Assembly: GCA_964527215.1 (NCBI GenBank)
Contig: CAZGNZ010000020.1
Coordinates: 1-64,000, forward strand
DNA: 64,000 nt
Source of the DNA: CAZGNZ01 sp964527215
Lineage (GTDB): Bacteria; Fidelibacterota; Marinisomatia; SCGC-AAA003-L08; JACNLC01
Reading direction: 5' to 3'
The notes below the pieces were generated by a model. It saw nothing but the letters and a program-made list of their open reading frames with translations. It did no database searches and was not told where the DNA came from. The stretch's first letter is position 1. Each line of letters opens with the position of its first letter. A program made the position numbers and the translations under genes. Shown piece by piece: positions 47,701 through 55,609 of this stretch.

Positions 47701-49125
47701 CAGTTTGTACCTGAGCTGTCAGAATTGGCCAATACCCATGCCTACGAGGTTTTCCTGACAATCTACAGCAACCTTACCAGCGGTGAGGAATTGACGCTGA
47801 AGGTCTGGGATGCATCCGAATGTGCCCTGCTGGGATACATCATCGAAACGTTTACGTTTGAGTCCAATGTCATTCTGGGCAGTCCGACCTCACCCATTGA
47901 TATTACAGCTACCAGCCAGGTGATTCAGGAATTCACATTCCCGTCCGGCTGGCGCTGGTTCTCAATGAATCTGGAAGCCGGTGATATGGGGATCAATGAA
48001 GTCCTTCACGATCTGGCACCCACTCAGGATGACCAGATCAAGAGTCAATACAGCTACAGTCAGTTCATGAACGGTTACGGTTGGCTGGGTCTCCTGAATA
48101 CGTTGACCGTGGATGAAATGTACATGATGAAAATGGCCCAGCCCGATACCATGAATATGCTGGGATATGCTGTCAACATCGAACTGGATACACTCTATCT
48201 GGATGCCGGCTGGAACTGGATCAGCTTCCTGCCGCAGCAGAGCTATCCGGTCAATGATGCCCTGCTGGCCCTTTCGCCCTGGACCGGCGATCTGATCAAG
48301 AGCCAGTTTGACTTTGCCATGTATGTGGAAAATCTGGGCTGGATCGGTGACATGGATTACATGAATCCCCATTTGGGTTACCAGATATATCTCCAGAATG
48401 AGGACGAACTGGTTTATCCTCTGGAGCAGGAGATTGGATTGACACGGACGGTTTCATCCGGTAATGATGATCGCGAAGACAATTCCGGCTGGCTCGTCAA
48501 TACTGAACTTTGGGCCAACTCCATGAATGTCATTGCAGAAATTGCCGACAGCGAGATGAATCTGGAGGCCGAAAATCTGCTGATCGGGGCCTTCGTCGGT
48601 GATGAATGCCGCGGTAAGGCCTGGGCCTCAGGTTATGAATTACTGGACCGGAATCTGTTCTTTATAACCGTGTATGGGGATGATGACGGTGAAACGGTTG
48701 CATTCAGGCTGTTTGACAATGCCACCGGCAATGGCATGGAACTGACCGAAACGGTTGATTTCTCCATTAACGACATTGCCGGATCGGTCCTCGATCCCAT
48801 GATGCTGACCTGGAGTCCGCTGAGCAATGATATCGGACTTATTCCGAAAGTCTTTGCGCTGGATCAGAACTTCCCCAATCCCTTCAATGCATCCACAACA
48901 ATCAGCTATGCCCTGCCGCAGACCGAACAGGTTGAACTGGTCATCTACAATCTGGCCGGCCAGGAGGTGAAAACGCTGGTGAATTCGGTGCAGACACCGG
49001 GATTCTATCAGGTGAACTGGAACGGAACCACAGCCATGAATACGCCGGTTCCGTCCGGAATTTATATCTATCGGATTACCGCAGGGGAATTCCGTCAAAT
49101 GCATAAACTCGTTATCCTGAAATAG
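41782..49125 (+). CDS. Giant secreted LamG protein with type IX-like sorting tail
   Basis: 2447-residue exported protein, start preceded by GGGGGG. A signal peptide (about 1-25, VAQ|E) leads into a fibronectin-like part, then two LamG/concanavalin-type lectin domains (about 205-420 and 471-670; motifs YTIETWFRS/YTIEGWLKT, WHHLAVSY, GRLDDFRIWRTAR). Regulatory-like beta-sandwiches, a long middle region without recognised domains and a Big-type/Ig segment (near 1780, AQQ-free, DRNAPQPLG) follow. Next come a GAFxGxExRG module (about 1927-2035), two roughly 85-residue SGWRWFS/AGWNWISF repeats (about 2053-2225), a second GAFVGDECRG module (about 2234-2340) and a tail (2357-2447, NFPNPFNASTTI, IYNLAGQEV, SGIYIYRI, LVILK). 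The tail predicts export by a type IX-like system; no such machinery genes are in the window. It is fourth in the operon, 6 bp after the S74 genes. Likely an adhesin or glycan-binding surface protein. Confidence 0.9.
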   Translation: MMSYRLFKTCFLLLMVLSFGGWLVAQEICEPQYSIPNDVFPGSANNQMTGGEFRAAIVVGQPLTVTANNYFSHSVSQGFYSYYQKEPRPPVLTASDGDFQDEVLLEWVVEDQKTGPPVTDNLVTLYRNGYILTTLPVTQTEYQDFNVFAGEYYEYGVSSGNAMGESHTADNVGFLNPDGVITGHVETPSGNPVQDTKVILTPNLGQSAFFDGESYIFFFNDSTAANRLFDGFEGDYTIETWFRSIHTYQQRFFTAVDSATTDHYVILELTDDGKVRWQHSPDAGSPGDEIVTVNTFTEDMEWHHLAVSYQQEVYDADGNLSDTHLMKMYIDGAIVGHSHTTGPINDTVELMIGKNSPKDRELYFQGRLDDFRIWRTAREWSDIRKYMDLTLSGEEHYLEAYWKFDENEGDIIFDLTDNNIDGEICGVDHNNYTAPVYVGALTDSLGNYYIRGIYYANGTTFTATPSKSTPIGRALDFDGSDDYISFHGKRVDFTDGYTIEGWLKTGAADTQTLFAAVNPEDDTGRISIKTENGQVKYSHFETEVVSPLTYNDELWHHWAVTCNDTVSVLYMEGEEVASAQVTQVVSDLSEIVIGRQSPNIDDGHFDGYLDEIRVWTNARTALQVGGTQNQVLTAEEDGLIHYWRLNEGSGELLADATGNMVTGTLHGAFWTEDIPLNEYFTHIYEPESRQATLNHSNTAVDMVDFIDISMIEVSGFVRYQNTACFQDNVEILLNGESLFPPVYTDDDGKFSVELEPGSSGNIISPVYSDHTFIPPFIELPLVATPITALYFDDQITRDVYGSVTGGVCEFPITPTQGQIEVTLRAIDGCIETTVVPHADTGHWQFDDLPPLIYNVTVDHPDPDIDSFFLGDTLSLETGNGSKDYVYRSIPVVSVIEMPQNECGMNVMELNGPETLFFEIYETYTNQGENQYCASDSGSVTIFDYITATSPDSTFSYTNGLVMWDVVPGVPNILDGGEHPYQKNLQVSVTDHLQRNAATEVWTYVTGNKPRNDATYTTTTPEMPFMILRSPPGDGSSSTFEQGTSASQTIGFNTVYNTDANAYFGVHLGVDAEITVGLIVESTISVNATLDFSAEMSVGIQQESATEQTWTWNVNETFSTVGGGDVYIGGALNMLYGVTDVMTIDGCEVVITPDLILVPDGFATTYIYSEDFILGTLIPSLIEIGDETSAETWLNIVDRNTFLKDWSLTLAANPDTLYNMSLEDAIGLASEYFDGGTTIVPSHLDDDNFPEPDPEDQSEVDDPVIDLPFQDFFDDLMDDAIDVEPSLEAPEPDVEGLNRNISFDAGATYTYSMSTSAAKSEAVNFEMFIGSGVAVDAGIEVNGLGVFGGFQVAFQTTRGKTESVTTEQTTTTSFTLADDDPGDFFSVNVTTDGVYGPVFGLVGGASSCPWEEGSTPFDGTDLSVSPAQQLNVMPDEAAPFILDLGNTSPMGQEREYWLSVIQESNPYGAVVAVNGVVMEDHMAYLVPYGEAVQATVTVERGPVEYEYDDIQLRFYSPCDETVFADTVAISAHFLRPCSESHIAFPEDNWLVTSAYGQDSLYITVDGYDRGDEYLERIDLLYRPAVGYDREDDGSVQRNEHIVPLSYDLTAEELAPLNETGKGDIFLTGGGAVVTGSDIAVQGTDPETGGEEPAPRVNDWFMAASITPDELIDDYIILPWDISPDIIIDGEYELKAIAVCSGDIVPGTSNIITGLIDRNAPQPLGAPEPSDGILTADEEITIIYNEDVECGEISVGAEHITLYNTVTGNPVAFEYTCGGNQIVIDLDILQNHFYENQTFRASVGPIQDLYGNQTMEPIVWEFFVNRNPIEWIGGGIENIILYDDESYSTTRWLVNSGGSNRSWEMIDIPDWLDIAPTTGTLTPGNQQEITVSLNEQPGYGEYQQTVYASGVMGDEPMPVDIRVLCYPPDWEVVEEDFMNSMNIVALLTTDDELSSDTYDIVGVFAGEELRGVGNVQFVPELSELANTHAYEVFLTIYSNLTSGEELTLKVWDASECALLGYIIETFTFESNVILGSPTSPIDITATSQVIQEFTFPSGWRWFSMNLEAGDMGINEVLHDLAPTQDDQIKSQYSYSQFMNGYGWLGLLNTLTVDEMYMMKMAQPDTMNMLGYAVNIELDTLYLDAGWNWISFLPQQSYPVNDALLALSPWTGDLIKSQFDFAMYVENLGWIGDMDYMNPHLGYQIYLQNEDELVYPLEQEIGLTRTVSSGNDDREDNSGWLVNTELWANSMNVIAEIADSEMNLEAENLLIGAFVGDECRGKAWASGYELLDRNLFFITVYGDDDGETVAFRLFDNATGNGMELTETVDFSINDIAGSVLDPMMLTWSPLSNDIGLIPKVFALDQNFPNPFNASTTISYALPQTEQVELVIYNLAGQEVKTLVNSVQTPGFYQVNWNGTTAMNTPVPSGIYIYRITAGEFRQMHKLVILK

Positions 49126-49135
49126 GGGGTTCAAA

Positions 49136-52100
49136 ATGCGGAATAAAATCACACATGTATTCAAGGCCGATCGTCAGATCAGTCTGATTCTGGGAATGTT
49201 TTGTTTACTCGGGACTGCCGCGCTGCATGCGGCGGCCCCGGACTGGTCAGTTGACTCCGGCGATTTTGCGTCATCTGCATCCGTTCGGTCAATTCTGTAT
49301 GTGGATTATGAAATCGCCACTGATGAAGCCAATCTGATTGGCGCATTTGCAGGCGAGGAATGCCGCGGCGTCGGCAGTCCGGTGCTGGTTTTCGATGACT
49401 GGATGTTTCTGTTCACCATCTATTCGGACACCCCCGAAGAAGAAATCAGCTTTCAGGCCTATGTTGCAGCTGAGGATGCCGTTGCACCCATCATCGAAAC
49501 CGTGGAGTTTCAGGCCGATGCCATGTTCGGCACCCCCTTTGATCCGATGGAAATGAACGCGCTGCTGTATTTCGACAATGCACCGGAAGTGCTGGACATC
49601 CCCGGTGAGACTGTCCATTTTGATGAAGATTTTTCATCCTTTGATCTGGATGATTATCTCATCGAACTGGATAATGACGGCATTCTCTGGACAGTGTCCG
49701 GTGACAGTAATCTGAATGTGTCCATTGATTTTAATAATATGGTCACCATTGTGCCCTTCGATGCCGAATGGGTGGGCACTGAAACCCTGACCTTCACGGC
49801 CACGGATGACACGGACAGCGCCCTGTTTGATTCGGACGCCGCTGATTTTACGGTACTGCCCGAAGACCATCCGCCGGTGGTAGGCGATATCCCCGATCAG
49901 GTCATTGAGCTGGGCTCGCAGTTCGAAGACATTGGTCTCAGTGATTATCTGACTGAACTGGACGGTGATGAGATTTACTGGAACTACGAATTCATGCCCC
50001 CAATCAATCCGGAGCCGATTCCGGACTGGTCGGTCTCTGTCAGTGACTATGAGATGAATATGACCATCACCACACTGGTTACCGTGCGGGGTGCGGCTGC
50101 GGACAATGAAACGGATATTCTCGGTGCCTTTGTGGGGGATGAATGCCGCGGACTGGTCAGCCCAATGAATATTCTGGATGACTGGTACTTCTTTCTGATC
50201 GTGTATGCCAATGAGATCGGTGAAGAAATCAGCTTCCGGTATTACGACGCCGCCAATGCCGTAATCGTGCCGGTGGCGGAAACCTATGAGTTTGCTTCCA
50301 ATGCTGCCTACGGCAGTCCTGCCGATCCCGAGCATATCCACGCCGAGTTTCTGCGCGTGAATATCACTGAGGCCGACATAGCTGAATTTGAACTGGTGAG
50401 TACCACCTGGTCCGGTTCGGAAATGGTTCGGTTTTCAGCACAGGACGCCGGAACCGGGAGCATGTATTCCGACAGCGATGCAGTCACTTTTACCGTGGCC
50501 AGTGCCCTGGATATGCCGCCGTTCGTGAGCAATATCCCCAGTCAGACCATTGACGAAGGCGGTTCATTTGAGACCTTTGATCTGGATAATTATGTACTTG
50601 AACTGGATGGTAACGATATCAACTGGGGCTGGACCGGTCAGAGCGAACTCATTGTCGAAATGGATGGTGACAATGTTATCACTATCGCGGCGCCCGAAGA
50701 GAACTGGTTCGGCAGTGAAGAAATCATGTTCGTTGCAACGGACGACACCAATCTCCAGCTGTCGGATCACACGATCGCCGTATTCACCATTCTGCCGGTG
50801 AACGATACCCCATGGCTCTCAGGTGCGCTGCCTGATATCGATCTTGCTTTCCAGCATGAACTTGAAATCAGTCTGGATGTGTTTTCAGATATTGAAAATG
50901 ATCCATTGACTTATCTGGTATCTTCATCCGATACCGAAATTGTGACCATATCTCTGGATGGCACCACAGCCACGCTTTATGCAGTGGAACTGGGATCTGC
51001 AGTGATTTCGGTGAATGTGGATGACGGAATGCGCGGTGCGATAGATGTGGATTTTGCTGTAGATGTATTCTGCGACGGCGTCATCGACTGCAACGGTGTC
51101 TGTCACGGAACAGCCTATCTGGATGGCTGCAGTGAATGTGTAGGCGGGAACACCGGCATGGAGGCCGAATGGTCCCGTGACTGCAACAATGACTGTCACG
51201 GTGATGCAGATCTGGATGACTGCGGTGTGTGTTCTGGCGGAAATTCGGGACATACCGCCAACAGTGATCTGGATTGCCACGGGGACTGCCCTGAGGGTAC
51301 TCCGAACTGGGATGGCGAAGCCGGCGGAACCGCCATATTGGATGACTGTGGCATCTGCTCCGAAGGGAACACCGATCACACGGCCAACAGCGATATCGAC
51401 GAGTGCAATGTGTGTCCGGACGGCACCATGGGCACCGGCAGCAATTACGCGGCTCCCGAAGACTATACATACGAAGATGGTCCGGACTGCAATGAGGACT
51501 GTTTCGGCACAGCCTACATTGATGACTGCGGCTATTGCTCGGAGGGCAGCAGCGGCCATGCGGCCAACAGCGATATCGACGAGTGCAATGTGTGTCCGGA
51601 CGGCACCATGGGCACNNNNNNNNNNNNNNNNNNNNNNNNNNNNNNNNNNNNNNNNNNNNNNNNNNNNNNNNNNNNNNNNNNNNNNNNNNNNNNNNNNNNN
51701 NNNNNNNNNNNNNNNGTTTCGGCACGGCCTACATCGATGACTGCGGCTATTGCTCGGAAGGCAGCAGCGGTCATGTGGCCAACAGCGATATCGATGTGTG
51801 CAATGTGTGTCCGGACGGCACCATGGGCACCGGCAGCGATGACGCGGCTCCCGACGGCTATACCTACGAAGACGGTCCGGATTGCAACGAGGACTGTTTC
51901 GGCACGGCCTACATCGATGACTGCGGCTATTGCTCGGAAGGCAGCAGCGGTCATGTGGCCAACAGCGATATCGATGTGTGCAATGTGTGTCCGGACGGCA
52001 CCATGGGCACCGGCAGCGATGACGCGGCTCCCGACGGCTATACCTACGAAGACGGTCCGGATTGCAACGAGGACTGTTTCGGCACGGCCTACATCGATGA

Positions 52101-54048
52101 CTGCGGCTATTGCTCGGAAGGCAGCAGCGGTCATGTGGCCAACAGCGATATCGATGTGTGCAATGTGTGTCCCGACGGCACCATGGGCACCGGCAGCGAT
52201 GACGGGGCTCCCGAAGACTATACCTACGAAGACGGTCCGGACTGCAATCTTGAATGTTTCGGCACCGCCTTTATTGATGACTGCGGGTACTGTGTAGAAG
52301 GCTCCACCGGGATCGATGAACTGTTCGCAGATCATGGCTGTGGCTGTGATGTGGCCGGACCGGTGACGGTCTGCGAGGACTGGGATCAGGACGGCCATGG
52401 TGCGGTAGGGTCGGACGAGCTATACTGCGAAGTTCTCAGTTTGACGCTCACCTCGGAATCCCAGTTCGCCCAGGTGATTCCTGAAAACTGGGTTCAGGAC
52501 TGCAGTGATACCTATGATGACGGTGAGGCGGTGCTCCATATCAACGGTTATGACAATACCGGCACGGAAAACGGCGTAGCAGCAATAGAATACGATTCAA
52601 ATGTGAACATATATGGATTTCAGCTGACGGTTACGGGTGTCACACTGATTAACGGATCAACGGAAAATGCGGATTTCATGATCAGCGTCAACCCGGCAAA
52701 CGGCCAGGTGGTGGGTATGTCATTGACTGGCGGATTTTATCCGGAAGGATTCAGTGAGCTGCTGACACTGACGTATGAGTACCAAACCTTGGAGACGGAG
52801 TTGTGTCTGACAAACATTATCGTGGCAGGTGCGCCGGGACATTCACCGGAAGTACAGCAATCTGGCTGTGAAACCATCAATCCACCTCCGTTTGACTGCA
52901 ATCAGGATCCAAACGGCAGCGCTTTTGAAGACGACTGCGATATCTGTTCGGAAGGCAACACCGGTCATGCCGCCAATTCGGACCTGGATGACTGCGGTGT
53001 CTGTTTCGGCGGCAATGCGGATTTGGACTGTCATGGAGATTGTTTCGGCGCCGCCTATCTGGATGACTGTGATATTTGCTCGGAAGGAAATACCGGGCAC
53101 CCCGCCAACAGTGATATCGACTGCGCCGGTGTCTGTTTCGGATTATCCAGCCTTGATATATGCGGTGTGTGCGACGATAATCCGCTGAATGACAACGAAA
53201 CCTGCCTGGGCTGTACCGATTCAGAAGCAATGAATTTTGATCAGGAAGCCCTCGTGGATGACGGCAGCTGCTATTATGCCGGCGATTTCAACGAAGACGG
53301 GTCAACAGATGTGACAGATATCATCCTGATGGTGGAAGTGTTTCTGTACGATCTGGAAACCACAGAATACCAGATGATAACCTGCGATCTGAGTGAGGAC
53401 GGTAGTCTGGATATTCTGGATCTGGTGCTGATTATTGATATCATTCTCGGGGATGATGGAATGGCACGGCAGGAACTGTTCAAGGCCGAAATTGAACTGA
53501 CGGGCAACCGGGCGGTTCTCACCACAGAGGGTGATTGGGCAGTAATGGAGCTTTGCATCAGCGGAGCAGTGGAAACGGTTGAGAGTACAAATTTCCCCGG
53601 ATTGATGCTGTTTCAGAACAAATCCAGAATGATTGTTATTAATCTCTCGGAATATCTGCCGGAAACCGTGAATCTGTTTACGTTTGAGGACCCGGTTTCT
53701 ATTGAGGTAGGGCAGCTGTATGATCTGAGCGGGAACGAGATAACTGCCGCTGTATCGGCTCTGCCGGAAAAAATCGAACTGTCCCCGGCCTGGCCAAATC
53801 CATTCAACCCTGCCACAAGTATTCGCATCGGGCTGCCGCGGGACCTGGAGCTCAAAGCAGCTGTATTTGATGTGCAAGGCCGCATGGTGGCGGACCTGAG
53901 TCCGACGGGCAGCTGCTCGGCTGGTTACAATACAATCACCTGGCATGCGGATCAGCAGGCCACGGGTATCTATTTCATGCGAATACATGCCTATGAATCT
54001 GGAGCAATAATCCATCAGGATATGCAGAAAATCCTCTTGGTGAAGTAG
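49136..54048 (+). CDS. Cysteine-rich repeat surface protein with dockerin-like and type IX-like tail (broken by assembly gap)
   Basis: One gene cut by 100 Ns at 51616-51715; the frame changes across the Ns only because the placeholder length is arbitrary. The part before the gap has a signal peptide (LHA|A), a GAFAGEECRG module, and Ig/cadherin-like segments (PPVVGDIPDQVIELGS, PPFVSNIPSQTIDEGGS), the second of which hosts a nested GAFVGDECRG module. DDCGxCxxGNxxH cysteine-rich repeats follow. After the gap: near-identical 60-residue repeats (FGTAYIDDCGYCSEGSSGH), a cohesin-like domain (52525-52850), more Cys-rich modules, GCTDSEAMNFDQEALVDDG, a dockerin-like pair (GDFNEDGSTDVTDI, CDLSEDGSLDILDL) and a type IX-like tail (PAWPNPFNPATSI, GIYFMRI, ILLVK). 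With a 65-nt gap the protein would be 1625 residues. Last gene of the operon, 10 bp after the LamG gene; terminator at 54092. Confidence 0.85.
51321..52255 (+). repeat. 180-bp coding tandem repeat
   Basis: Units start near 51321, 51501, 51716, 51896 and 52076, with a divergent partial unit at 52256. The units at 51716 and 51896 look identical over the full 180 bp by eye; the next one differs by a few bases (GACGGGGCTCCCGAAGAC for GACGCGGCTCCCGACGGC). Each encodes 60 residues with six cysteines (DDCGYC, VCNVC, DCNEDC). The assembly gap lies inside this array, as expected for repeat collapse. Confidence 0.92.
51616..51715. other. Assembly gap (100 N)
   Basis: Exactly 100 undefined bases, a conventional placeholder. 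The unit starting at 51501 is cut after 115 bp and the next known base begins a new unit. The real gap should therefore be 65 bp plus a whole number of 180-bp units, which also restores a single reading frame. Confidence 0.95.
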
Positions 54049-54091
54049 CCAGTATACCTTTTAAGATCTTACAGTGCAATCGGTGTAAGTC

Positions 54092-54140
54092 GAGGGGCTG
54101 TCCTGTGGTGGGACAGCCTCTTTCTCTTTATATTTTTGCT
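54092..54140 (+). terminator. Intrinsic terminator of the surface-protein operon
   Basis: Stem GAGG(GG)CTGTCC / GGGACAGCCTC followed by a T-rich run (TTTCTCTTTATATTTTT), about 45 bp after the stop of the cysteine-rich protein. This is the expected end of the five-gene operon. Confidence 0.75.
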
Positions 54141-54250
54141 ATCCATTTATCTTTCGACGGTTGACAATATTTCATCCTGATTCCAGCAGGTTTGGCCTCA
54201 GTCCGAAAAATGCAAAATACAGTTGTAAAGTTTTCTATTATATACGTAAT

Positions 54251-54267
54251 ATGTAATAGTATTACAT
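54251..54267. promoter_or_regulatory. Perfect palindrome, candidate operator of the RHH gene
   Basis: ATGTAATA-G-TATTACAT, an 8-bp perfect inverted repeat around one base. It ends next to the GAGG ribosome-binding site and 9 bp before the ATG of a ribbon-helix-helix protein gene. Proteins of that class bind short AT-rich palindromes as dimers of dimers, so autoregulation is plausible. Confidence 0.6.
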
Positions 54268-54276
54268 GAGGTATAA

Positions 54277-54702
54277 ATGGTTAAGAAAACATTCAGTGCA
54301 GAAGCGGAAGTCAATATTGGTGAAGACATCATTGGCATCATCAAAGAGAAGCTGAAAAGCAAAGGGATTGACATTGATATTGATCATCTGAAGGATTCTG
54401 ATGAATCCCGGGTAAAGGTGGTTTGTGTGACGCCGGATTTGAAAAAAAGTGTAACTGAACTTGGGAAAACGCCGCGGGGCGAATCCCTGATGGTGCGGAT
54501 TGATGAAAACACGCGGAATGATCTGGATGCCTGGCTGGAAACGGGCTATTTTAAAAGCCGTTCAGAGGCGGCAGCGCTGTTTCTGAAAGAGGGGCTGAAG
54601 ACCCGATCGGATGAGCTGGCTCAGCTGAAGGATGCACTGGAAAATGTTCAGAAAGCAAAATCGACTCTGCAGGACCGGGCGAAATCCATTTTCGGGGAGT
54701 AA
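54277..54702 (+). CDS. Ribbon-helix-helix domain protein
   Basis: 141-residue cytosolic protein. The C-terminal half is a CopG-like ribbon-helix-helix: strand SLMVRIDENTRNDLDAWLE (about 70-88), helix SRSEAAALFLKEGLKTRSDEL (about 95-115), then a helical coiled extension to the end. The N-terminal part (about 1-60) is acidic and not recognised. It has a GAGG ribosome-binding site and a perfect palindrome just upstream (54251-54267), which suggests self-repression. The next gene, a four-helix membrane protein, starts about 115 bp downstream; the two probably work together, since an RHH gene next to a small MGRGAGG-type membrane protein is a pairing I believe recurs in related genomes. Targets unknown. 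Confidence 0.82.
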   Translation: MVKKTFSAEAEVNIGEDIIGIIKEKLKSKGIDIDIDHLKDSDESRVKVVCVTPDLKKSVTELGKTPRGESLMVRIDENTRNDLDAWLETGYFKSRSEAAALFLKEGLKTRSDELAQLKDALENVQKAKSTLQDRAKSIFGE

Positions 54703-54819
54703 TTCCGGACTGTGCATGCAGTGATCCCTTTGTCCGGATGCAGGACCGGTTCTAAATTCGTGCCGTGATCCACAGCTGATTTTACAGCCTGTATTTTAAC
54801 AACAAATTCCGGAGTGTTT

Positions 54820-55254
54820 ATGGGCAGAGGAGCCGGCGGTACCCAGGGTGGGATTGGACATTTCTTTATTGGTGTGATTATGATCTGTACCGGCGGATAC
54901 ATGCTGCTGCAGTCCATTACGATTCAGACCAACTTCAGTTTTGGGATGTCGATTTTCCGGGTTCCCATGATGGGACCCAATTACTTCAATGTCACCAGCG
55001 GGATGATTTTCATTCCTTTCATTTTCGGGATTGGGCTGGTTTTCTACAATGCCCGGAACATTTTAGGCTGGATACTCACCATCGGACCCATGGCTGCCAT
55101 GATATTCGGTGTAATTGCAAACACGAGGCTGCAGATGAAGACCATGACGGCCTTTGAACTGATTGTGATTCTGGTGCTCTTTATCGGCGGGATCGGTCTC
55201 TTTCTCAGCTCACTGCGCAATTTTGAGAAAGGCGGGAAAGAACTGGTAGAGTGA
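54820..55254 (+). CDS. Four-helix membrane protein of unknown function
   Basis: 144-residue integral membrane protein. The glycine-rich N-terminus (MGRGAGGTQGGIGHFF) is followed by four transmembrane helices (about 13-32, 55-76, 80-98, 113-132) and a short charged tail. The ATG at 54820 has GGAG 5 nt upstream and was preferred to the in-frame GTG at 54814. It is probably co-regulated with the upstream ribbon-helix-helix gene. No enzymatic or transport motif was seen, so the function is left open. Confidence 0.78.
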   Translation: MGRGAGGTQGGIGHFFIGVIMICTGGYMLLQSITIQTNFSFGMSIFRVPMMGPNYFNVTSGMIFIPFIFGIGLVFYNARNILGWILTIGPMAAMIFGVIANTRLQMKTMTAFELIVILVLFIGGIGLFLSSLRNFEKGGKELVE

Positions 55255-55609
55255 TTGGCGGGTGTGTTGTGTAACCAATCTATGGATGCTGGAAAATTCC
55301 TACATTAAGTATTTCAATAAAATATCTTTACGCTGGCAGCAGAGTTTCTTGTAAACGATGATGGGTTAGGTCAATTCACATTTGTTCAGTCAAGAAGTAG
55401 ATCTCCACTTGACCCGGAAATTAACCGCACTGTAATAAGCAGCACGTCTTTGTTTACTTTTTTCAAGTGCCTCGTGTAACATAATGACATCAGTTCATCA
55501 CAAATCTTCATGAGCCAATTAGACAAGATGTCGAAGAATTGATAGAATATAGTTATTCCAACACATATCATTAAACTGACACAGTCAGCCAAGTATCTGC
55601 AAAATGCTT
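55255..55609. other. Intergenic region between convergent genes
   Basis: 355 bp with no supported gene. A 75-codon minus-strand frame at 55386-55613 is not protein-like. No clear intrinsic terminator was found although both flanking genes end here. Confidence 0.5.

Noticed and set aside
51321..52255. CRISPR-like array
   Set aside because: Regular 180-bp period with no spacers; units are coding and in frame.
50924..52398. Long alanine/valine-rich minus-strand frames over the cysteine-rich repeats
   Set aside because: They are mirror frames of the 180-bp coding repeat; the plus-strand gene has signal peptide, domains and tail.
49136..54048. Genuine frameshift or two separate genes across 51616-51715
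   Set aside because: The break is at 100 Ns inside a 180-bp repeat, and a 65 + 180k bp gap restores one frame.
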